Assembly: GCA_001464795.1 (NCBI GenBank)
Contig: LNEB01000014.1
Location: 310,001-374,000, forward strand
Source: Bdellovibrionales bacterium Ga0074139
Lineage (GTDB): Bacteria; Bdellovibrionota; Bdellovibrionia; Bdellovibrionales; Bdellovibrionaceae
Reading direction: 5' to 3'
DNA: 64,000 nt
In this document: positions 26,494 through 35,873 of the stretch, one piece after another
How the letters are laid out: each line of letters opens with the position of its first letter
Numbering within the stretch: the first letter of the stretch is position 1
The notes under the pieces: model-generated
What the model was told of the DNA's origin: nothing
The model's input: the letters and a program-made list of their open reading frames with translations, nothing else
Databases searched by the model: none
Program-made: the position numbers and the translations under genes

Positions 26494-27513
26494 ATGACGC
26501 TTTCAACCGCACAATTACGCTCAATTCCAAAAGTGGAACTTCATCGCCATCTCGATTGCTCTATGCGATGGAGCACAGTGACTGAGATTGCTAAAACTCT
26601 AAAAATGGATTTATCTTCCCACCCGGTCCATCACAGAAAAGACTTTCTTGTCATGGACCCCATGGTGAACTTGGAAGCCGTCCTCAAAAAATTTCTGAAC
26701 ACCCAAAAAATTCTAAGCAGCGAAGAAATCCTGACAAGATTAGCCTATGAAGCCTCTGAAGATGCTTACAACGAAAACACTGTCATGGTCGAATTTCGCT
26801 ATGCCCCCTCATTTATATTAGATGGCCACTCGAACCTGAGTTTTGAAAAAATTCTTTCTGCCTTCCAAAAAGGCCTGGATATGGCGGAAGAAAAACTAGG
26901 AATTTCCACAGGCCTCATTGGGATTTTACAAAGAATCAAACCATTGAACGAAGCCACAAAAATCATGGATCAATTCTGTGAGCACAAAAGCAGTTTCGTC
27001 GGAGTCGACCTCGCTGACAACGAAGAAGGATTTGATCCTCTTCCTTTTGCTCCGCTATTTCAAAAAGCAAAAAAACAAGGACTTCATATAACCATTCACT
27101 CGGGCGAGTCCCCCAACGTTCAAGCGGGTCAGTGGATTTTAGATTCCATCAACCATCTCGGGGCTCAGCGCATCGGTCACGGAATTCAATCCATCCATCA
27201 CCCAAAAGTGATTCAAACCTTGATCGATCAAAACATTACCTTAGAAATATGTCCTTATAGCAATTGGTTGACGCAAGCATTTCCCACTTTTGAATCTCAT
27301 CCAATTAAAAACCTCTTCAATCAGAATGTTCCCATCACTTTAGGTGCTGATGATCCCGGAGTTTTCACTTCCTCATTGACGGATGATTACGAAATTGCTC
27401 ACCGCGTGCATGGTTTCACTGTAGATGATTTTAAAAAAGTAAATCAAACGGCCTTCAAAGCCAGCTTCTTACCCGAAGCAAAAAAGAAAAAATGGGAGTC
27501 ACTATTTTTATGA
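26494..27513 (+). CDS. Adenosine / adenine deaminase family protein
   Basis: About 339 residues from the ATG at 26494. The longer reading from 26413 overlaps the divergent neighbour. Zinc and catalytic motifs: V-E-L-H-R-H-L-D (H-x-H), H-S-G-E-S (His and catalytic Glu), R-I-G-H-G-I (His), and G-A-D-D-P-G-V (Asp pair). It hydrolyses the 6-amino group of a purine or related base. C-P-Y-S-N follows the pattern seen in the ADD family. Coupled to the next gene by ATGA. Confidence 0.9.
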   Translation: MTLSTAQLRSIPKVELHRHLDCSMRWSTVTEIAKTLKMDLSSHPVHHRKDFLVMDPMVNLEAVLKKFLNTQKILSSEEILTRLAYEASEDAYNENTVMVEFRYAPSFILDGHSNLSFEKILSAFQKGLDMAEEKLGISTGLIGILQRIKPLNEATKIMDQFCEHKSSFVGVDLADNEEGFDPLPFAPLFQKAKKQGLHITIHSGESPNVQAGQWILDSINHLGAQRIGHGIQSIHHPKVIQTLIDQNITLEICPYSNWLTQAFPTFESHPIKNLFNQNVPITLGADDPGVFTSSLTDDYEIAHRVHGFTVDDFKKVNQTAFKASFLPEAKKKKWESLFL

Positions 27514-28457
27514 GAGAATTTTATCCAGAAATCGAACCCTATCAAAAGGCTTTTCTAAAAGTTTCTGAAATTCATAATATGTACTTTGAGCAATCCGGAA
27601 ACCCCGAAGGCGAACCCGTCGTATTTTTGCACGGTGGCCCCGGTGGAGGCACGGATCCTTTTCACAGAAGATTTTTTAATCCTAAAAAATATCGTATCGT
27701 TTTACTTGATCAACGGGGTTGCGGACTTTCTACGCCTTATGCAGAGCTTAAAGAAAATACAACCTGGGATCTTGTCAGCGACATTGAAAAATTACGTGAA
27801 CACTTAAAAATTCAAAAATGGCATGTATTTGGAGGCAGCTGGGGATCCACACTGGCATTGGCTTACGGGGTGACTCATCCTGATCGCACAAAAAGCCTCA
27901 CGCTTCGTGGGATTTTCCTTTGCAGAGAATCAGAGCTCAAATGGTTCTATCAAGAAGGAGCTTCTTGGATTTTTCCAGATTCCTGGGAAAAGTACTTTAA
28001 TTATATTCCAGCTAACGAGCGCTCTGACTTTATGAAAGCCTATTACAAACGTCTGACCAGTGACAATGCCGACACTCGCCTTGAGGCTGCTAAGATCTGG
28101 AGCCAGTGGGAGGCTTCCGCTTCTAAACTTTATGTGGATCCCAACATGATTCAAGAGTTTGGCGAGCCCGAAAAGGCCATAGCCTTTGCTCGGATCGAGT
28201 GCCACTACTTTATGAACAAAGCGTTTTTCGAGTCGGACGACTATTTACTGAAGATGGCACATAAACTTAAAAATATTCCAGGCACTATCGTTCAGGGCCG
28301 CTATGACATCGTATGCCCCGCTAAAAGTGCGTGGGATCTGCACCGAGCCTGGCCTGAGGCGAAGCTTGTGGTGGTTGCGGACGCAGGTCATGCGGCTTCA
28401 GAGCCCGGCATCCGCTCAGCCTTGATAGAAGCCACTGACAGGATGATTGGAATTTGA
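27510..28457 (+). CDS. pip: Proline iminopeptidase
   Basis: About 315 residues, alpha/beta fold, S33 family: H-G-G-P-G-G-G (oxyanion), D-Q-R-G-C-G-L-S, nucleophile G-G-S-W-G-S, Asp in G-R-Y-D-I-V-C, His in D-A-G-H-A-A-S-E. It removes N-terminal proline from peptides. I place the start at the ATG overlapping the deaminase stop (ATGA) rather than six codons upstream. It may help scavenge peptides. The following 154 bases hold only weak hairpins (CACCA..TGGTG; GCCTA..TAGGC) before the protease start. Confidence 0.92.
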   Translation: MREFYPEIEPYQKAFLKVSEIHNMYFEQSGNPEGEPVVFLHGGPGGGTDPFHRRFFNPKKYRIVLLDQRGCGLSTPYAELKENTTWDLVSDIEKLREHLKIQKWHVFGGSWGSTLALAYGVTHPDRTKSLTLRGIFLCRESELKWFYQEGASWIFPDSWEKYFNYIPANERSDFMKAYYKRLTSDNADTRLEAAKIWSQWEASASKLYVDPNMIQEFGEPEKAIAFARIECHYFMNKAFFESDDYLLKMAHKLKNIPGTIVQGRYDIVCPAKSAWDLHRAWPEAKLVVVADAGHAASEPGIRSALIEATDRMIGI

Positions 28458-28611
28458 GAAATATTTTGATTTTTTTGAAAAAAATACTTGTCTAAACTAT
28501 AAACACATCTTATTGATCCCCAAATTAATATCTGGTTGTAACTTGGCACCACTTTGGTGTTTATTGTTTTTCTGCCTAAACGAATAGGCACTGACTACAC
28601 ACGGGGGATCG

Positions 28612-29427
28612 ATGAAAAAATTCACACTCAGTTCCATGATGGCACTCTCGGTTGCACTTTTAACAGCATGTGCTCCGCAAAGCCCCTCTAGCCTTGAAAA
28701 CCAAGACAATAGCGCAATTGTTGGCGGAAGAATGGTTGTTCCAGGTTCACAGTTATCTAAACAAGTTTTTATGATCTACGTGAAGACTTTTGATCGAGGC
28801 TCTCTTTGTACAGCTACGATGATTACTCCGACTGTAGGATTAACAGCTGCTCACTGTGTTGATTCTTTAACAGCCGCTTATGCACTCTATACAATTGATG
28901 CAGAAAAAATTCTACGCGGCACGGGTGGCGCTCGTGAAACGTTGTTAAAAAATCCATTGGTTCGACAAATCACAGCTGTACGCGTACACCCACGTTGGAA
29001 TGGTAGCATCAATGGCGAAAATAACGGTGATATAGCTGTTTTCAAAATCGGTGGTCGTTTACCCGATGGCTTTCAAGTGACGCGCCTCTTTGAAGGAAGC
29101 ATCAAAAAGGGATCTCGAATCATTGCATCCGGTTATGGAATTACTTCTAGCCTCATCGGCGGTGGTTCAGGTTTACTTCGTGAAACAATCGCAACAGTTG
29201 ATGATCCTGATCTTACAGAATCTGAATTCAGCATTGATCAAAAAAACTTCCAAGGTTCATGCTCTGGCGACTCCGGCGGTCCTTCATTCGTGACAAGTCC
29301 CTTTGGACGTCTTGAACAAGTGGGAATTGTCAGCTACGGCGACCGTGATTGTGAAATCCGTGGTGTTTACACTTACCCACTTGCTCACAAAAGCTGGATT
29401 TCTAACGCTATCGTTTCATTGAGATAA
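28612..29427 (+). CDS. Trypsin-like serine protease lipoprotein
   Basis: 271 residues with lipobox L-T-A-C. The classical chymotrypsin-fold signs are I-V-G-G-R (activation-like site), T-A-A-H-C (His), G-D-I-A-V-F (Asp) and C-S-G-D-S-G-G-P-S-F (Ser), with Cys pairs for disulfides. It is secreted and anchored, with probable activity on extracellular or prey protein. A GGGGGA ribosome binding site lies before the ATG. It converges with menH with no gap. Confidence 0.93.
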   Translation: MKKFTLSSMMALSVALLTACAPQSPSSLENQDNSAIVGGRMVVPGSQLSKQVFMIYVKTFDRGSLCTATMITPTVGLTAAHCVDSLTAAYALYTIDAEKILRGTGGARETLLKNPLVRQITAVRVHPRWNGSINGENNGDIAVFKIGGRLPDGFQVTRLFEGSIKKGSRIIASGYGITSSLIGGGSGLLRETIATVDDPDLTESEFSIDQKNFQGSCSGDSGGPSFVTSPFGRLEQVGIVSYGDRDCEIRGVYTYPLAHKSWISNAIVSLR

Positions 29428-30111
29428 TTATAAAATTGAATTTAAAGTTTCAGCTAAATGGATTGGCTGATCGGAGGGGACGCGATGAGCGGCCCCTTTT
29501 GTTATTAAAAGCCTTGATCCCAAATGGCTATAAAGATCTCTATACTTTTGATCTCTTTCGCCTACGATAACAAAAATATTTTCATTCTCATGAATCATCT
29601 GGCTGTAGTCAGGCTGGTGAGCCAGTGACCAATTCTCTAAACAAAGTGCTAACGCCTCTCTGTTAAAATTTTGTTCTGAACGAAGAACTGGATTTCCTCC
29701 CTGAAAAACGGATTGCGAGCTCCACTCTGACATTAAGGAATCCCACTTTTGAGTGCGAAACCTTTGTGCCCACTGACGATCACTACTTAGCCTGGCCTCT
29801 TTTTCAGTATTAGATTTCAGTCCACTGTGGCTAGAGATTAAAACGAGGCTCTTGAACAACTGAGGAGCCATTGCAAACGCACCCAGCAGCATTCGTCCAC
29901 CTTGAGAGTAACCGACCGCTGTTAGCGGTCCTAAGCGGGAATAAGCATTGATAAAATTCTGTCCCCAGTCTGATATAAAGACCTCGGGGGAAAGTTCGGG
30001 CCTTTCAGTGTAGGGAATAGAAAGCCGGGAGTTTATTTTCAAATTTTTAAAACAGGGATCAAAATCTTTAGCAAGGCCCAAAAAACCATGCAGAAATAAA
30101 ACTTCGCTCAC
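29428..30111 (-). CDS. menH: MenH-type alpha/beta hydrolase (SHCHC synthase)
   Basis: About 228 residues from the GTG that overlaps the menD stop (GTGA). F-L-H-G-F-L-G, G-Y-S-Q-G-G-R-M (nucleophile) and the G-A-A-H-R-V-P histidine are the usual signs of MenH, which eliminates pyruvate from SEPHCHC to give SHCHC in menaquinone synthesis. The position directly behind menD supports that role over other hydrolases. Confidence 0.88.
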   Translation of the reverse strand: MSEVLFLHGFLGLAKDFDPCFKNLKINSRLSIPYTERPELSPEVFISDWGQNFINAYSRLGPLTAVGYSQGGRMLLGAFAMAPQLFKSLVLISSHSGLKSNTEKEARLSSDRQWAQRFRTQKWDSLMSEWSSQSVFQGGNPVLRSEQNFNREALALCLENWSLAHQPDYSQMIHENENIFVIVGERDQKYRDLYSHLGSRLLITKGAAHRVPSDQPIHLAETLNSIL

Positions 30112-31691
30112 GAGAGCTGGTCCCACTCTTGCCAAAACAAATCAGACTGATTTTCATCGGGGCACAGTTCAATCATATGATGCTGACTTAAATCCATTTT
30201 TTCTGGAATGTCTTTCCAGCACGAGTAACTCCAATTCCAAAGCTTTGCGAAATTTTCAAAATTCACATCGTGACGATTTAAAAAGATTTCTTTGCCAAAC
30301 ATTTTCTTAAAAATCATTCCACCTTTGTTATTTACAACCACAATTCTTAACGGGGCTGGTTCCAATTGTTTTGTAATCCAAGGAGCTGATAAGTCATAAA
30401 GCGCTGTTAAATCACCAATCAAACACCAGTTTTCCTGGCCCGCTTTCGTCCAACCCAAGAAAGTGGAAATTTGCCCATCGATCCCGTTAGCTCCTCTGTT
30501 GGCCACCATCCGGCTGGGTTGAGACTTCAGATCAGCAGCCAAATCCCACTCACGTACAGGTAAGCTGTTGCCTAAATAAACGCTGGTGTCTTTTAGTCTC
30601 AAAGATAATTTTTGAAATAAAGCAGGTTCACTGAGTGGATATTTTTTAAATAATTCCTGGGTTTTCAAAAAGTAGTCTTGATCCATCTTCCAATGCTCTT
30701 CGTCTAGCATGCGAGGAAATTTAACATCAATGCGACTTAAATCATCCAAATCAAGGAAGTGAGTGATTTCTCTGCTTAGACCTGAAAAGTGATTATAACC
30801 CAGTGATAAAACTGGAACATCTTTTCTTTTATCCTCAAGATCTCGCCAAAACCTTAAAGTGGGGACACCACCCACCCGAATAACGGCATTACAGGCATTT
30901 TGATCAAACAATTTGGAAAGAATTTTTTCACCCGATTTAAGAGTGAAATCGATGAGCCTTGGATCACCCCTTAAATTGGAAATGCCTTCAGCATAAATAG
31001 GAGCCTTCAGTTTAGATAAAAAATCAGAAACAGGACCTTTTACTTTTTCTGGCAAAGTCGTAAGAATAACAAGAGGCTTATGTTGCTCGATAAATGTTTG
31101 AATATGACCTTTCATATTCATAGGAAAGGCTTCGGGAAATTTTGTTCTTGGACTTTTTTCAGGAACTAGAAGCTCTGGTACGATATCATCAATCAAGGGT
31201 TCTTGAAAACAGACGTTGATATGGATGGGTTTTTTCCAACTTAAGCCTTTTAAAGAAATATGATGATTTTCTTGATCTAAATCAAAGCAAACTTCTATGT
31301 AATAGGAAAAAAGTCCCACTTGTTCGATGGACTGTGGAGCCCCTGAGCCGCGAAATTTTTTAGGTCTATCTGAGGTCACCATAATCAGCGGCAAAGAAGA
31401 ATAGGTACCTTCAACTGCTGCCGGTAACATTTCTGCTGCCGCAGTTCCAGAAGTTGTCAAAACAGCTACGGGTTTACGAGTGCTCCCGATGCGGCCGAGG
31501 GCAAAAAAAGCCGCCGCTCTTTCATCAAAAAAATGATAGGCTTTCAAGTGAGGATTTTTTTCAAAAATTTGTACAAAGGGTGAATTTCTGGCACCTGCAC
31601 AAATACAAAACTCATGCACACCAGAGCTTAAAAGTTCTTGCAGCACGACTTCTGCCACTTCCATATTTGTCATGACTTGATTTTCTCTCAA
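30108..31691 (-). CDS. menD: SEPHCHC synthase
   Basis: About 527 residues. Joins 2-oxoglutarate and isochorismate with thiamine diphosphate. G-A-R-N-S-P-F (substrate arginine region), the glutamate in F-D-E-R-A-A-A-F, T-S-G-T-A-A-A-E and N-R-G-A-N-G-I-D-G-Q-I-S are typical. G-D-L-T-A-L-Y-D-L ... N-N-K-G-G-M-I-F gives the cofactor and metal motif. The TTG at 31691 overlaps the menF stop (TTGA). An ATG at 31673 is an alternative. Confidence 0.94.
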   Translation of the reverse strand: MRENQVMTNMEVAEVVLQELLSSGVHEFCICAGARNSPFVQIFEKNPHLKAYHFFDERAAAFFALGRIGSTRKPVAVLTTSGTAAAEMLPAAVEGTYSSLPLIMVTSDRPKKFRGSGAPQSIEQVGLFSYYIEVCFDLDQENHHISLKGLSWKKPIHINVCFQEPLIDDIVPELLVPEKSPRTKFPEAFPMNMKGHIQTFIEQHKPLVILTTLPEKVKGPVSDFLSKLKAPIYAEGISNLRGDPRLIDFTLKSGEKILSKLFDQNACNAVIRVGGVPTLRFWRDLEDKRKDVPVLSLGYNHFSGLSREITHFLDLDDLSRIDVKFPRMLDEEHWKMDQDYFLKTQELFKKYPLSEPALFQKLSLRLKDTSVYLGNSLPVREWDLAADLKSQPSRMVANRGANGIDGQISTFLGWTKAGQENWCLIGDLTALYDLSAPWITKQLEPAPLRIVVVNNKGGMIFKKMFGKEIFLNRHDVNFENFAKLWNWSYSCWKDIPEKMDLSQHHMIELCPDENQSDLFWQEWDQLS

Positions 31692-32728
31692 ATTTTTAAC
31701 AACCCCTTAACAGATTCAATTTTAGCTAAAATTTCTTGCCATTCCGTTTCTTCATGGCTTTCTAGAACAATACCACCGCCTGCACCTAAACGCACACAAG
31801 TCTTGTCCCACTGAACTTGACGTAAGGCTACGATGGCTAATTCTTCAGTCTCACTGAGCTTAAAAAGCATCGGAGCTCCATAAAAATTTCTTTCCTTTTG
31901 TCCAGGAAGTGTTTCGAGTTCACGCCATTTTTTAAAGGGGCTAACCCCCACAGCAGAGGTGGGATGAAGGGATTGAATGAGTTCGGCAGAGCTAACTTCC
32001 AAATGGGAACTGATGCGTATTTTTGTAAGTAGATGGTAAAGAATAGGAAGTTCCATAACCTGTGTTCTGTCCACAATGACTTTTCCCCACTTGGACCATT
32101 TTTCAATCATTTCATCGACTACAAACTGATGCTCGTTCAGAATTTTTTTGTCTTTTTGAAGCGTGGGTCTGTTGTTATGACTTTTCTTTTCCGTTCCAGC
32201 GAGGGCCATGGAAGAGATTTCATTTCTTTTTTTATGAAAAAGAACCTCGGGCGTGACACCCAAAACCCCTCCCGATTCATTCCAATAACCATAGGGTATA
32301 AGGTGGGGGTAATTCATATCAGAAATAGATTGAATCATATGCAGTATAAGCTGTGGACTTACATTGATTTCTGCCTGATCAAAAACAAAAGGAACAGCTT
32401 TCTGAAGTTCGCCGGAAACAAGCTTGTCATGAAAAATCTTGAATTGATTTTTATACTCATCTCGGTGAGGTCCTTGCCACTGAAGTGAGGGCAAAGGTTC
32501 CGTAGCCTGACCTATAAAATCCTGAAACTTTATCTTATCTACGACCTTTGTTTGCGTAGCTGATAAGCGACATAATTGAGCATCAAAAAAGTGCTGTATA
32601 CCAAAATGATAAGAATGCTGTTTAACATCTGAAATTGTCTGGAAAGGGCCCTGAAACAGGTACCAAGAATTGGACCAGCCTATAAAGGCCCCAGCTTTTA
32701 AAAAATTTGAGATCTTAAAGGTTTGCAT
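31688..32728 (-). CDS. menF: Isochorismate synthase
   Basis: About 346 residues, chorismate-using enzyme family. The ATG at 32728 is preferred over the TTG at 32758. The C-terminal chorismate-binding half shows G-V-T-P-E-V-L-F, M-A-L-A-G-T, L-H-P-T-S-A-V-G-V and R-N-F-Y-G-A-P. Its place before menD in the menFDH operon selects isochorismate synthase over salicylate or anthranilate-type synthases. Confidence 0.9.
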   Translation of the reverse strand: MQTFKISNFLKAGAFIGWSNSWYLFQGPFQTISDVKQHSYHFGIQHFFDAQLCRLSATQTKVVDKIKFQDFIGQATEPLPSLQWQGPHRDEYKNQFKIFHDKLVSGELQKAVPFVFDQAEINVSPQLILHMIQSISDMNYPHLIPYGYWNESGGVLGVTPEVLFHKKRNEISSMALAGTEKKSHNNRPTLQKDKKILNEHQFVVDEMIEKWSKWGKVIVDRTQVMELPILYHLLTKIRISSHLEVSSAELIQSLHPTSAVGVSPFKKWRELETLPGQKERNFYGAPMLFKLSETEELAIVALRQVQWDKTCVRLGAGGGIVLESHEETEWQEILAKIESVKGLLKI

Positions 32729-32793
32729 GATAATCTGATAGTGGTAAGAGATAGACAATTTTATTAAACATCTATCCTATCTTTAACCAGAAT

Positions 32794-33621
32794 ATGATTA
32801 TGAAGCAAACTGAGAACGAGACTCTAACACAAAAGACAAAACCAGTTAAAGTTGGTAATCACCTGATTGGTGGCGATCACTTCACTCTTATTGCCGGCCC
32901 CTGTTCCATAGAAAATAAAGAACATTTTGAGCTGACCTCTAAGACAGTCAGGTCTTTAGGTGCTAATTTGATTCGTGGAGGAATTTGGAAGCTCCGTACT
33001 TCAGCAGATTCCTTTCAAGGTTTGGGAAAAGATTCATTTAATTTTATTCGCCAAACATTAAAAGAAAATAATCTAAGCTTAGTCAGCGAAATAACAGACC
33101 CACGGCAGATCGAAGAAATCCATGATTTTGTCGATATGTTTCAAATTGGCTCTCGTAATATGCATAATTATGCCCTTTTAAAAGAAGTGGGACTTACCCA
33201 AAAACCGGTGCTCATCAAGCGTGGCTTTGCAGCACTTATTGATGAATGGATTAAGTCCACCGAATATGTTCGTAAAGGTGGAAACGAAAATGTGATCCTT
33301 TGTGAACGTGGCATACGAACTTTTGAAACGGCGACTCGAAATACACTGGATTTAAATGCAGTCGTATACGTGAAAAATAGAACTCACTTGCCAGTTATCG
33401 TTGATCCCTCCCATGGCATTGGCATTCGTTCTTTAGTCCCTCAGATGGCCTATGCTGCTGCCGCTTCCGGCTGTGATGGTTTGATCATCGAAGTCCATCC
33501 CAACCCCGAAAAAGCCCTTTCCGACGGACAACAAACACTTAATTTTTCAGAGTTTGAAGTGCTCGTAAAACAACTGGAAAAAATATTAGATGCCATTGGC
33601 AGACCTTTGAGTAAAAATTAA
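32794..33621 (+). CDS. 3-deoxy-D-arabino-heptulosonate-7-phosphate synthase, type I-beta
   Basis: 275 residues: I-A-G-P-C-S-I-E-N, R-G-G-I-W-K-L-R-T, I-K-R-G-F, C-E-R-G-I-R-T-F, and D-P-S-H-G-I-G. These are the signs of the KDO8P-synthase-like class. It makes DAHP, the first metabolite of the shikimate pathway. It lacks an N-terminal ferredoxin-like or chorismate mutase domain, so feedback regulation by those domains is absent. It starts 65 bases from menF in the opposite direction, and heads an operon with menG, a PP-loop protein and a GNAT-like protein. Confidence 0.95.
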   Translation: MIMKQTENETLTQKTKPVKVGNHLIGGDHFTLIAGPCSIENKEHFELTSKTVRSLGANLIRGGIWKLRTSADSFQGLGKDSFNFIRQTLKENNLSLVSEITDPRQIEEIHDFVDMFQIGSRNMHNYALLKEVGLTQKPVLIKRGFAALIDEWIKSTEYVRKGGNENVILCERGIRTFETATRNTLDLNAVVYVKNRTHLPVIVDPSHGIGIRSLVPQMAYAAAASGCDGLIIEVHPNPEKALSDGQQTLNFSEFEVLVKQLEKILDAIGRPLSKN

Positions 33622-33623
33622 TC

Positions 33624-34331
33624 ATGAGTTACCAAGGGCCCAATCCTGATACCATCCGCAATATGTTTAAAAAAGTAGCCCCAGGCTACGACCGTGCTAA
33701 TAATATTTTGTCTGCTGGCATTCATCATCTTTGGCGAAAAAAAGTGGTTCAATTGGCTGAGGTACAAACAGGACAAAAAATTCTGGACTGTGCCACTGGC
33801 ACAGGTGATCTGGCCATTGAATTCAAAAAGTCTGTGGGACCCACCGGAGTTGTGATCGGCACTGATTTTTGCAAAGAAATGTTGGAAACAGCACCCACTA
33901 AATCAGAACAACAAAATCTTGATATTCAGTACAGCGTGGCGGATGTCATGAATCTTCCTTTCTCTGATTCTGAATTTGACCGCTCCAGTATTTCATTTGG
34001 CATTCGAAACGTGCAAGACCCATCAAAGGCAGTTCAAGAATTAGCACGAGTCGTAAAGCCCGGTGGAAGAATTCTTATTCTGGAATTCGGCCAAATGAAA
34101 ACACCCGTCATCAAAGATCTTTACAAGTTTTATTCTGACAAAATTCTGCCTTGGATGGGCGGGGTCGTTACAGGGCAAGGTGAAGCTTACGATTACTTAC
34201 AAAAATCTTCTGCTCAATTTCCCTGTCGCGAAGATTTTGTTGAGTTAATGAAAAAGGCTTACTCTTTTAAAAAAGTAGAGTTCTTTCCCGTTAGTTTCGG
34301 AATTGCCTATGTTTATATAGGGTATAAGTGA
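33624..34331 (+). CDS. ubiE: Demethylmenaquinone / ubiquinone C-methyltransferase
   Basis: 235 residues, class I SAM methyltransferase. Visible family motifs: N-M-F-K-K-V-A, Y-D-R-A-N, the SAM loop D-C-A-T-G-T-G-D-L, and the S-I-S-F-G-I-R-N-V motif. It adds the C-2 methyl of menaquinone (MenG/UbiE). The surrounding men genes indicate menaquinone. Only 2 bases separate it from the DAHP synthase gene, and its stop overlaps the next GTG (GTGA). Confidence 0.94.
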   Translation: MSYQGPNPDTIRNMFKKVAPGYDRANNILSAGIHHLWRKKVVQLAEVQTGQKILDCATGTGDLAIEFKKSVGPTGVVIGTDFCKEMLETAPTKSEQQNLDIQYSVADVMNLPFSDSEFDRSSISFGIRNVQDPSKAVQELARVVKPGGRILILEFGQMKTPVIKDLYKFYSDKILPWMGGVVTGQGEAYDYLQKSSAQFPCREDFVELMKKAYSFKKVEFFPVSFGIAYVYIGYK

Positions 34332-35260
34332 CTATCCCTGAATTGACTCATAAGAATCATTTTCAATTTGGCTATAACAATATTCCATTTAATTTTAGAA
34401 AAACTCCAGATGATAAATGGTTCGTCAGGTACGGTTCATGTGAACGACCACCACTGAATTTTCATGATGAGTGTTTGGCAACAGCCAAGTTAATAAGAAG
34501 CAAAACAAATCAATCTTTGCATGTCATGTTTTCAGGCGGAGTTGATTCTGAAGTTGCTTTAAGATCCTTTTATGAAAGTGAAATTCCTGTTGAAGCGGCT
34601 ATTTTAAGATACAAAAGTGACCTCAATATTCATGATGTCAGTTGGGCTATTGTCATTTGCGATAAGTTCAATATTCCTTATCGCATTTATGAACTGGATT
34701 TACTTGATTTCTGGAATCATAACGCCAATCAATTCGCAGAACTCACCTACTGCCCTTCACCACAATTACTTCCCACTATGTGGCTTATTGATCAGATTCC
34801 AGGCTATCCAATCATGGGAAGTGGAGAGTGTTTTTTAGTCAAAGAGAGACCCGATGATTATGTTCCAGGCGTAAGCCCCTATCTAAAATCAGATTGGATG
34901 CTTTGGGAAAAAGAAAAAATTGCTGCCTGGTACCGACACTTTATAATAAGAAACAGAGAAGGCTGCCCAGGTTTTTTTCAGTACACACCTGAAATAATGC
35001 TTTCATTTCTTCAGGATCCGTTTGTGCAAAATCTAATTCAAGATAAGATTGTAGGAAAATTAACCACAGAGTCTTCAAAATTTAAAATTTATCAGCAGCA
35101 TTTTGATTTAATTGAAAGGCCTAAATATACAGGCTTTGAAAAAGTTAAAACAGAAGATGCTAACTACCGTGAACAACTACTTAAAAAATTTGCTTACGCC
35201 AATGAAATATTTAAAACATCAACTGATGCTCTTCAAAAAATGTTAACTAATGAACACTGA
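34328..35260 (+). CDS. PP-loop (N-type ATP pyrophosphatase) protein of unknown function
   Basis: 310 residues from a GTG overlapping the ubiE stop. The clear motif is M-F-S-G-G-V-D-S-E at about residues 67-75, a PP-loop that adenylates a substrate with ATP, as in asparagine synthase, GuaA, QueC and tRNA thiolases. The rest has no known second domain and few cysteines, so thiolation is not obvious. It is followed by a GNAT-like gene with 11 bases overlap. The pair suggests a two-step amide or acyl modification of a small metabolite or tRNA (inference). I do not recognise a closer family. Confidence 0.75.
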   Translation: MTIPELTHKNHFQFGYNNIPFNFRKTPDDKWFVRYGSCERPPLNFHDECLATAKLIRSKTNQSLHVMFSGGVDSEVALRSFYESEIPVEAAILRYKSDLNIHDVSWAIVICDKFNIPYRIYELDLLDFWNHNANQFAELTYCPSPQLLPTMWLIDQIPGYPIMGSGECFLVKERPDDYVPGVSPYLKSDWMLWEKEKIAAWYRHFIIRNREGCPGFFQYTPEIMLSFLQDPFVQNLIQDKIVGKLTTESSKFKIYQQHFDLIERPKYTGFEKVKTEDANYREQLLKKFAYANEIFKTSTDALQKMLTNEH

Positions 35261-35873
35261 CCTCGAATTCCAATTTTTATCCCAAGATCATAAAGATGAA
35301 ATTGTTCAATTACGTCATAATGAATATAGAAAATACTACCAAGAAAAAGTGGATGTGGCTGGGCTTAACTGGAACAATGCTGATCGCACTTCTATTCACT
35401 TAGGAATTCGGAATATTAAAACTCAAAATCTGATCGCTTACTTGAGGCTGACTGGATTTCAATCAAAAGAAAAATTAGAGCTCACCACTCTTTTTGAAAC
35501 TCCGGCAAAGATTCAGCTGCCTGTGGCTCTGCTCACTCGAGCAGCTACGAATAGTGGCTATGAATCGAGAGGACTTCATAACATTCTTCGGTGCCGTGCA
35601 CTCGAAATCTGCCTGGAAAGAAAAATGATGACTTTGCTAGGCACCTTAGAGACTTCATCAAAGCGTTTTGATTCCCTTATGAAAATGGGCTACGAGGCTT
35701 TAGCCAGCAAAGAAAATTGGGGAAATCAGAGCTATATTCAAAGTAATCAAGGTGTAACCTTAATAGCATTAGTGGGTGAGGCTCGATTTAGGAATGCCAT
35801 TGATTACTACCAAGCTAAATACGCTCTACTACCGCTAGATAAAAAAACAATTCCTGATCTTGAATTTATTTAA
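35250..35873 (+). CDS. GNAT-fold protein resembling N-acyl amino acid / autoinducer synthases
   Basis: 207 residues. The region L-R-H-N-E-Y-R-K-Y-Y near the N-terminus, L-I-A-Y-L-R-L and T-R-A-A-T-N ... C-R-A-L-E-I-C, followed by a basic C-terminal strand-helix end, look like the fold of FeeM-like or LuxI-like acyltransferases. I cannot name a family. It converges with aroKDE and overlaps it by 8 bases. Overlap with the PP-loop gene suggests the two act together. Confidence 0.6.
   Translation: MNTDLEFQFLSQDHKDEIVQLRHNEYRKYYQEKVDVAGLNWNNADRTSIHLGIRNIKTQNLIAYLRLTGFQSKEKLELTTLFETPAKIQLPVALLTRAATNSGYESRGLHNILRCRALEICLERKMMTLLGTLETSSKRFDSLMKMGYEALASKENWGNQSYIQSNQGVTLIALVGEARFRNAIDYYQAKYALLPLDKKTIPDLEFI

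Noticed and set aside
28457-28611. Riboswitch before the trypsin-like lipoprotein
   Set aside because: Only two weak 5-base hairpins are seen, with no conserved core.
32033-32488. Plus-strand ORF of 151 codons inside menF
   Set aside because: It lies entirely within a conserved gene on the other strand and has no family resemblance.
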